A stretch of DNA of 13,048 nt, taken from Bacillota bacterium (GTDB lineage Bacteria > Bacillota > Bacilli > Alicyclobacillales > SLC66). Numbering within the stretch: the stretch's first letter is position 1; each line of letters starts with the position of its first letter. The stretch covers positions 1-13,048 of the forward strand of contig JAKACU010000052.1 of NCBI GenBank assembly GCA_021821185.1, in the 5' to 3' direction. The notes below the pieces were generated by a model. That model was given only the letters and a program-made list of their open reading frames with translations. It had not been told where the DNA came from and ran no database searches. Positions 7,279-13,048 of this stretch are shown here, in pieces. The translations under genes and the position numbers were made by a program.

Positions 7279-7290
7279 GGGGAGGTGATC
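7279..7290 (+). promoter_or_regulatory. Orphan Shine-Dalgarno-like sequence in the amylase leader
   Basis: GGGGAGGTGATC matches 10 of 12 bases of the sequence complementary to the 16S rRNA 3' end (AAGGAGGTGATC). No ATG, GTG or TTG lies 5-12 bases downstream in a sensible frame. A 15-codon open frame from the ATG at 7241 ends with TGA at 7286-7288 inside it, and a GTG at 7285 overlaps that stop. It may be a ribosome standby site, a leader-peptide element or chance. Confidence 0.3.
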
Positions 7291-7350
7291 AGGCTTCATC
7301 GAAGGCCGCGATATTTCGCTGGGTTGGATGGGAATCACGCAGAGAAAGTA

Positions 7351-7358
7351 AGGGGGGA
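7351..7358 (+). promoter_or_regulatory. Ribosome binding site AGGGGGGA for the amylase gene
   Basis: AGGGG at 7351-7355 lies eight bases before the TTG at 7364 and five before an in-frame TTG at 7361. Either start gives the same signal peptide, differing by one residue. I chose 7364 for its better spacing. Confidence 0.6.
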
Positions 7359-7363
7359 TTTTG

Positions 7364-10300
7364 TTGCGCAAACGTTTTATTGGATATTTTCACGTAGTAA
7401 TCAGCTCCGCCATGGTGTTGGCATCAATGGCGTTGCCCATAGCATCGATACCCGCTCAGGCAGCGACCGCGCTTTCGGTAACCACATCAGGCATAAATGA
7501 TGCTGTGGTTGGTCAACCATTTCATGAGCAATTGCAGTCCACTGAAGCCAGCGGAGTAACCTGGTCAGTCCTACCGATGCCGGTCATCAATGCTGATTTC
7601 CATGATAGCGCTTCATCGGCTACTTGGGACAACAACTCTTCAAGTAACTACAACATCTCCACGGTGCAAGGATCCGTCTACAACGAACAGACGATTATTC
7701 CTGGGAAAACCGTGACCTTTCATTACCAAGGTTCATTAGCTGGAGATTCTTCCGTTATCATGAATTTTGTCGTAAATAATGATTACTCAAAGGATCAAGC
7801 CATTCCCATGACCAAATTGGGCAATGGATGGGATGCTTCAGTTCTTATTCCAAGTATGGATGTTAGTACACCCACGAACCTGGTTACCTTATATTTCAAT
7901 TCGGGGAATAGCTGGGATAGCAATGGCGGATCGAATTATCAGTTCCCAGTTGGAACGTCGGCAGCATTAACGCCCGGGCAATTCGGTACTTTTGGCTATG
8001 AAGGTTCACAGACAAACACGTCGAATCCACCTATCATCATGCATTGGGGTTTTGAGGGATGGACAAACGGGTGGGTTTTCGATACGCCGATGACGTCAAC
8101 GGGAGGTTCATGGAACACGACCTTGCGTGTACCAGGCGCACTGCCGCCAGGGCTTACGCTAAGCTCTAACGGGGAGATCACTGGCACCCCAACAGAGTCA
8201 GGGACCTATTATTTTCAGGTACAGGCATCAGACGGTACGAACACGGCAACGTATTGGTACTCGATGAATGTTTTGGGTCAGTCACTGTCTCCTGCAACGG
8301 TAGGGGCGGCGTATCCAACGTTTGCACCTTTAACAGCCGATGGCGGAACAGCGCCGTATTCCTGGCAAAGTGTCACCGGATCGGTATATGGAACTGGGCT
8401 CCCAACAGGTATGACACTATCGTCTGGGGGCGTTGTCGGCGGGATACCAACGACTGCTGGAACCTACTATTTTACCGCTTCGGCGCAAGACGTCACTGGG
8501 GCAGTTTACAATCAATTGGAAAACATGGTTGTAAATTCGGCGCCGACAATCACGACAACGAATTCGGCCTTACCAGCGGCAACGGCCAATCAGTCTTACT
8601 CGGAGCAATTGTCAGCAACAGGCGGAACAGCTCCGCTTACTTGGACGATTGGAAGCGGTCAGTTGCCTGCAGGCTTGACTTTGTCTTCATCGGGTCTCTT
8701 GCAAGGTATGCCGACGCAAACAGGTTCTTTCACTTTCCAAGTACAGCTAGCCGATATGAATGGGGCGACAGCGACCCAGTCCTACACGTTGGATGTATCG
8801 GGCCAATCCATTTCGCTTGACACGACTTCCGTCAAGGCTGGATATGGACCGACAACGATCAACGTAACGGGCAACAGCACGGCGTTTTCGTCTCAGACCA
8901 CTGTTTCGCTTTCAAATTCCGTGAATGGAACGGTGTATATTCCTTCATCATCCATTACGGTTTCATCGCCGACAACGTTATCGATTGCCCTGCCGACAGG
9001 CAACAACGGTCTTGGAGCAGGAACGTACACGTTAACGACCAGCACCTCCGGGCAAAATGAGTCGACCACATTTATGGTAACACCGTACACGACGACAGCA
9101 ACATTGGATTGGGATGGCTTGTATATGTCTCAATCAGCGCCGTATCTATCGACAGCAAATCCCACTCCGGGCCAACCAATCACGATTGGTTTTCGCGCCT
9201 ACAGCGGTAATGTTGTTAGCGCATCACTCAACATCTACGACACGCAAACCAGCAAGAATACCATTGTTGCTATGACGCCGGGTAAAACATGGGGTCCTTA
9301 TCAGTTGTGGACGGCGACAACCGCCGCGTCTAACGGAGGCTCCAATTGGTATCGCGTTGACATTCAAGATGCAGCCGGCAACACGATCGCCTGTTTCTCA
9401 GGTGATGGCTTGCACGCAAGCGACACGAACAACAACAACTTTCCCGTACCGTTTAGCAGTTTTTCTTTCAATACATTGTCTGCCAACCAAGGAGATACGG
9501 TTACAGCGAGTGGCGGAAATGCTGACTTTGGTTTAGGCAAAGTTATTGTGAACTTCCTTGATTCAAACGGTCATGTTGTGGGAACGGCCACAGGCAAAAA
9601 TGGCGGATGGTCTTCATTTCAATTCACAGTTCCAAGCAACCTGCCTTTCGGGATGTACACAGTCCAAGCCGATGACCAAAATGTTGATTCAAACGGTATT
9701 GTGAACACCGATGTTGTTCGCGAAGCTTCGCTTGTTGTCGGATCAGGTAGTTACTGGTTTGACGCACTAAAACACGATTCGACGAACACGTTTTATCGCA
9801 CACCGACGGGTGCTGTGCCTTCAGGGACGCCAATCACGCTTCGTTTGCGCAGCATACCAGGCACCTCGAATGCGACGCTGATGTACTGGGCTCCAGGTAG
9901 TTCCACCGAAGTCGACGTTCCTATGACACAGGTGAACATGAGTAGCGCTCAGATTGCTGCTGCTACGGGGGATAATGCGGCAAACTATTCGTGGTGGCAA
10001 GCTGCTATCCCAAGCTCAGCATCAGAACCCGCACCAGTGACCGCTGTTGTTGCGGGTGATTTTCAAACCCTAGTCGGTGCAAGCAAGGACTGGAATCCGG
10101 CATCTACGCACACCACCATGAAAGAGGTTAATCCCAATCTCTATCAGTTGACGGTGCAACTGCCTGCAGGTTCCTATCAGTACAAAGTGGCGTTGAATGA
10201 CTCGTGGTCGGTGAATTATCCAAGCAACAATGTCATTTTGACTGTACCTTCCGGCGGCGCTACGGTCACGATCTCGTATGTTCCATCGATCAATGGTGTG

Positions 10301-13048
10301 TACGATTCAATCAACAATCCTGGCCAGGTATTCCCTCCTGCGAGTACCGGAGGCTTGATGTGGTATCAATTTAAAGTACAGTACAATGGTCAAACCATGT
10401 ACTACACAGACAATGGATCGCAACAAGCAGGTGTTGGCCAACCAGCGTTTAGCGCGGGCGGACCGAGCTATCAGATCAGCGTGTATGATCCATCGTATCA
10501 AACACCAGATTGGTTGAAACATGCAGTAATCTATGAAATTTTCCCGGATCGCTTCTTCAATGGCAATATCGCCAATGACGAGAATCCAAATACGCAAAAA
10601 GGTGTTTATGTGAATTCAAACGGTACCGAGCAACTAGGTCCAATCCAGTTTCATAAGAATTGGTATGGAATACCATTTGACCCGGCTGCAGGTACGAATC
10701 CAGCATATGCTGGCAATGGTCAGTACAGTATCGATTACTTCGGTGGAGATTTGCAAGGTATCCAGGACAAGTTGGATTATCTGCAAAGTCTCGGGGTGAA
10801 CACGCTGTATATGACACCAATCTTCCAATCCGAGTCTGTGCACAAGTATGATACGGCCAATTTCACGCAGATCGATCCTGGATTTGGAACGATGCAGGAT
10901 TACCTGAATCTCGTGAAAGCAGCCAAGGCACGAGGTATGCACATCATTCTTGATACGGCATTTGAAGACACCGGCAGTGACAGCGTGTATTTCAATCGCT
11001 TCGGGGCGTTTGGCAACAATGGTGCCTATCAAAATGGACAGCCAAACACCTCTTCACCGTACTATCAATGGTTTGAATGGGCTCCTGGTCAAAAACCTCC
11101 GTACTCGTCTTGGTGGGGTTATGACACACTGCCCCTGACCAATACCAACAACGCGAGTTATCAAAACTTTGCCGATAACACGGTTGGTCAGTACTGGATC
11201 GAACAGGGAGCTAGCGGTTGGCGTCTTGATTCGGCTGACAACGGTAACTTCAGTGTCCCCTGGTGGAATGCGTTTCGGCAAGCGGTGAAAAAGATTGATC
11301 CCAATGCGGCGATCATCGGTGAGATCTGGAACAATGCCTCGAATGATGGTGGAACCGATTGGCTGACAGGGTCGACCTTTGATTCCGTGATGAACTATCA
11401 GTTTCGCAACGCTGTTCTTGATTTCTTTCAAGGCAACTACAACGACGGCAATGAACAGCATAACGCGGTCGATGCAGCCGGGTTCAATCAGGAACTGATG
11501 ACACTTTACAACGATTATCCCCTGCAGTCCTTCTATGCCATGATGAACCTTGTGGACAGTCACGACACCATGCGGATTCTTTCCGTTTTAGAGAATGTTC
11601 CAAGTCCAACCAACATGACAGCGCTGCAGCAAGCGACCTATCAACCAACAGCTGCACAGCAGCAACTTGGCATTGAGAAGTTGAAACTCGTATCTGATTT
11701 CCAATTTGGATTCCCAGGTGATCCCACTGTTTATTACGGCGATGAGGCCGGCGTCACAGGATACAAGGATCCTCTCAATCGCGGAACGTATCCGTGGGGA
11801 TTAGCCAACCAGGATCTGCTGAATCACTACCGCAAATTAGGCGCCATTCGCGATGCTAATCCGGTGTTGCAGACAGGCACATTCGCGCCCCTTTATATGC
11901 AGGGCAATGTCTATGCGTTTGCTCGTACTATTACGGGTGGCAAAGATGTGTTTGGTGATGCAGCGCAAAATGCATCGGCAGTCGTTGCGATGAATAACTC
12001 TGCAAGCCCGACGACGGTCACGATTCCCGTCAACGGTACGATCGCAAACGGTACACAAATGCTCGATGAGTTGAACAACGTGTGGTATACGGTGCAAAAC
12101 GGTTCAATTGCTATGAATCTGGCAGCGTATCAAGGTGCTATACTTGTTACACCGACAGCACCTATTTCTTACATGCAAAACAATGCGACTGCGACAAGTA
12201 CGCAACTTGCATGGACACCAGTTGCAGGCGCAACGGCCTATCAGGTGTATGAAGAGGATGTGTCAAACAATTGGCAACCGATTGGCCATCCCTTGCCAGC
12301 ATCGCAACTATCGTACGATGTCACGTCACTTCGCGACAGCAATGCTATCACCCTAAAAGTGACGGCGACAACATCGTCGGACGCGATTGATTCAAACATA
12401 ACGACAGTTCCTGCTGTCAATTTGGTGATGGGTTCCGTTTCGCAAACAACGACAACTGCAGGAGATACACTTTCGTGGAATGCGGTCCCAGGTGCAAGTC
12501 AATACATCGTGTACGACCAGCAGGCCGATGGCAGCTATGCTCAGATTGCCACTGTACCTGCCTCAAACACAAGTACAGGGACGTATACAGATCCATCGGG
12601 AACGGCAAGCACACTCTACAAAGTCGCTGCATCCAATGAGGATAATTACTCAGTTAGCCAACGTGCTGCGCCAGGACCAGCGGCTTCTGTGGTCGCATCC
12701 TCGGTTGTATCCGCACCTGGCGCAACGATTTCGCAGCAAGGACTTGGCGGCAGCAACGTCAGTGTTCAAGTGCCTGCAGATGCCTTTACATCACCGGTAA
12801 ATGTTTCGGTAACTTCGGTCAACACGTCTGTTCTTAACAACCTGATTCCAACGGGAACCAGTACGGTGGCGGCCTTTGGTGTTACGTTCTCCGGAGATGT
12901 AACGCCTGCAAAGCCCGTAACTTTGACGGTGTACAATCCGAATATCATTCAAGGTGCGACCGTCTACAAGGTCGGTGCAAACGGTCAACTGACAAAAGTC
13001 AATGCGACTGTGACGAATGGGCAGGCAACGATTTCGTTTACGACAGAT
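7364..13048 (+). CDS. Giant secreted GH13 amylase/amylopullulanase-like enzyme with multiple Ig-like and starch-binding modules (3' end outside window)
   Basis: One frame stays open for 1895 residues from TTG to the window end. The signal peptide is residues 1-33 (RKR, hydrophobic core, AQA-A). Modules in order: a CBM25/He_PIG mosaic (36-305), two He_PIG-like Ig domains (305-482), an IPT-like segment (482-575), a CBM34-like module (579-695), another Ig-like segment (700-790), a second CBM34-like module (796-1045) containing an X25/CBM48-like insert (891-984), the GH13 barrel plus C domain (1048-1598), two fibronectin III-like domains (1599-1768) and a beta-rich module of unknown type. Catalytic residues are Asp1289 (WRLDSAD), Glu1320 (IIGEIW) and Asp1401 (SHDTMRI). 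YYGDEAG and YKDPLNR are typical of amylopullulanases. Region I reads DTAFED instead of D-x-x-x-N-H. The enzyme should hydrolyse starch, pullulan or related alpha-glucans outside the cell. Closest known type: the large Alicyclobacillus acidocaldarius acid alpha-amylase (from memory). A cre box lies upstream. Exact specificity is unknown. Confidence 0.88.
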   Translation, partial: MRKRFIGYFHVVISSAMVLASMALPIASIPAQAATALSVTTSGINDAVVGQPFHEQLQSTEASGVTWSVLPMPVINADFHDSASSATWDNNSSSNYNISTVQGSVYNEQTIIPGKTVTFHYQGSLAGDSSVIMNFVVNNDYSKDQAIPMTKLGNGWDASVLIPSMDVSTPTNLVTLYFNSGNSWDSNGGSNYQFPVGTSAALTPGQFGTFGYEGSQTNTSNPPIIMHWGFEGWTNGWVFDTPMTSTGGSWNTTLRVPGALPPGLTLSSNGEITGTPTESGTYYFQVQASDGTNTATYWYSMNVLGQSLSPATVGAAYPTFAPLTADGGTAPYSWQSVTGSVYGTGLPTGMTLSSGGVVGGIPTTAGTYYFTASAQDVTGAVYNQLENMVVNSAPTITTTNSALPAATANQSYSEQLSATGGTAPLTWTIGSGQLPAGLTLSSSGLLQGMPTQTGSFTFQVQLADMNGATATQSYTLDVSGQSISLDTTSVKAGYGPTTINVTGNSTAFSSQTTVSLSNSVNGTVYIPSSSITVSSPTTLSIALPTGNNGLGAGTYTLTTSTSGQNESTTFMVTPYTTTATLDWDGLYMSQSAPYLSTANPTPGQPITIGFRAYSGNVVSASLNIYDTQTSKNTIVAMTPGKTWGPYQLWTATTAASNGGSNWYRVDIQDAAGNTIACFSGDGLHASDTNNNNFPVPFSSFSFNTLSANQGDTVTASGGNADFGLGKVIVNFLDSNGHVVGTATGKNGGWSSFQFTVPSNLPFGMYTVQADDQNVDSNGIVNTDVVREASLVVGSGSYWFDALKHDSTNTFYRTPTGAVPSGTPITLRLRSIPGTSNATLMYWAPGSSTEVDVPMTQVNMSSAQIAAATGDNAANYSWWQAAIPSSASEPAPVTAVVAGDFQTLVGASKDWNPASTHTTMKEVNPNLYQLTVQLPAGSYQYKVALNDSWSVNYPSNNVILTVPSGGATVTISYVPSINGVYDSINNPGQVFPPASTGGLMWYQFKVQYNGQTMYYTDNGSQQAGVGQPAFSAGGPSYQISVYDPSYQTPDWLKHAVIYEIFPDRFFNGNIANDENPNTQKGVYVNSNGTEQLGPIQFHKNWYGIPFDPAAGTNPAYAGNGQYSIDYFGGDLQGIQDKLDYLQSLGVNTLYMTPIFQSESVHKYDTANFTQIDPGFGTMQDYLNLVKAAKARGMHIILDTAFEDTGSDSVYFNRFGAFGNNGAYQNGQPNTSSPYYQWFEWAPGQKPPYSSWWGYDTLPLTNTNNASYQNFADNTVGQYWIEQGASGWRLDSADNGNFSVPWWNAFRQAVKKIDPNAAIIGEIWNNASNDGGTDWLTGSTFDSVMNYQFRNAVLDFFQGNYNDGNEQHNAVDAAGFNQELMTLYNDYPLQSFYAMMNLVDSHDTMRILSVLENVPSPTNMTALQQATYQPTAAQQQLGIEKLKLVSDFQFGFPGDPTVYYGDEAGVTGYKDPLNRGTYPWGLANQDLLNHYRKLGAIRDANPVLQTGTFAPLYMQGNVYAFARTITGGKDVFGDAAQNASAVVAMNNSASPTTVTIPVNGTIANGTQMLDELNNVWYTVQNGSIAMNLAAYQGAILVTPTAPISYMQNNATATSTQLAWTPVAGATAYQVYEEDVSNNWQPIGHPLPASQLSYDVTSLRDSNAITLKVTATTSSDAIDSNITTVPAVNLVMGSVSQTTTTAGDTLSWNAVPGASQYIVYDQQADGSYAQIATVPASNTSTGTYTDPSGTASTLYKVAASNEDNYSVSQRAAPGPAASVVASSVVSAPGATISQQGLGGSNVSVQVPADAFTSPVNVSVTSVNTSVLNNLIPTGTSTVAAFGVTFSGDVTPAKPVTLTVYNPNIIQGATVYKVGANGQLTKVNATVTNGQATISFTTD

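Larger units (their letters stand above)
7054..7363. other. Divergent intergenic region between exporter operon and amylase gene
   Basis: These 310 bases hold the control elements of both blocks and no convincing gene. On the minus strand, in order towards 7053, are three 11-bp-spaced repeats, a promoter candidate and a ribosome binding site. On the plus strand, towards 7364, are a weak promoter candidate, a cre box, an orphan Shine-Dalgarno match, two small hairpins (CTTC-ATC-GAAG at 7294-7304 and GCGA-TATT-TCGC at 7308-7319) and the real ribosome binding site. There is no rho-independent terminator, as expected between divergent genes. Confidence 0.7.

Noticed and set aside
7285..7500. GTG-started frame of 71 codons overlapping the amylase signal peptide
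   Set aside because: The GTG is part of the Shine-Dalgarno match itself, so no spacing remains. The frame overlaps the clear signal peptide in another frame and encodes no recognisable feature.
8254..8820. Plus-strand open frame of 188 codons inside the amylase gene
   Set aside because: It lies in another frame within a gene whose own frame shows clear He_PIG-like motifs. Its product is rich in Cys, Trp and Arg with no recognisable domain and no ribosome binding site.
11054..11563. Minus-strand open frame of 169 codons opposite the GH13 barrel
   Set aside because: It is the complement of the region that encodes catalytic Asp1289 and Glu1320. It has no domain signal or promoter and is a typical antisense shadow.

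Overview
The window reads as part of a Gram-positive (Bacillota) chromosome, most likely an acidophilic spore-former of the Alicyclobacillus type. The reasons are strong AGGAGG-type ribosome binding sites, frequent TTG starts, a perfect match to the CcpA (cre) consensus, and a giant secreted, apparently charge-poor starch-degrading enzyme that resembles acid-stable amylases and amylopullulanases of that group. The genus is an inference. The standard genetic code is in use: the adaptor gene ends in TGA, and tryptophan is written TGG.

Layout. Two gene blocks diverge from a 310-base intergenic region (7054-7363). To the left, on the minus strand, is a compact operon: an extra-long membrane fusion protein (7053-4879), a MacB-type ABC ATPase (4901-4176, overlapping it), a MacB-type permease (4173-2950), and a signal-peptide surface protein built of tandem Ig-like repeats (from 2928). 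The surface protein frame is broken by one in-frame TGA at 1327-1329. Beyond it the same frame stays open for 442 codons to the window edge, so this is probably one long gene with a nonsense change. To the right, on the plus strand, one open frame runs from a TTG at 7364 to the window end: at least 1895 residues of a multidomain extracellular GH13 amylase/amylopullulanase-like enzyme.

Intergenic region. Going from the exporter side there are a GGAGG site and TTG start, a sigma-A-like promoter, and three copies of TTCAGGT spaced exactly 11 bp apart just upstream of its -35, as for an OmpR/PhoB-family response regulator. On the amylase side there are a weak sigma-A-like promoter, a perfect cre box at 7241-7255, an orphan full-length Shine-Dalgarno match at 7279-7290, and the actual AGGGGGGA/TTG start.

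How they work together (inference). The left operon looks like a MacAB-type exporter in a monoderm. Its adaptor has an enlarged, internally duplicated coiled coil and Gly/Phe-rich segments, and it is co-transcribed with a wall-surface Ig-repeat protein. The right gene is a carbon-catabolite-controlled polysaccharide-degrading enzyme. The most notable points are the regulator box, the domain mosaic at the N terminus of the amylase (CBM25-like pieces nested in a split He_PIG-like domain), the changed GH13 region I, the duplicated adaptor coiled coil and the in-frame stop. I found no RNA genes, insertion sequences or CRISPR arrays.
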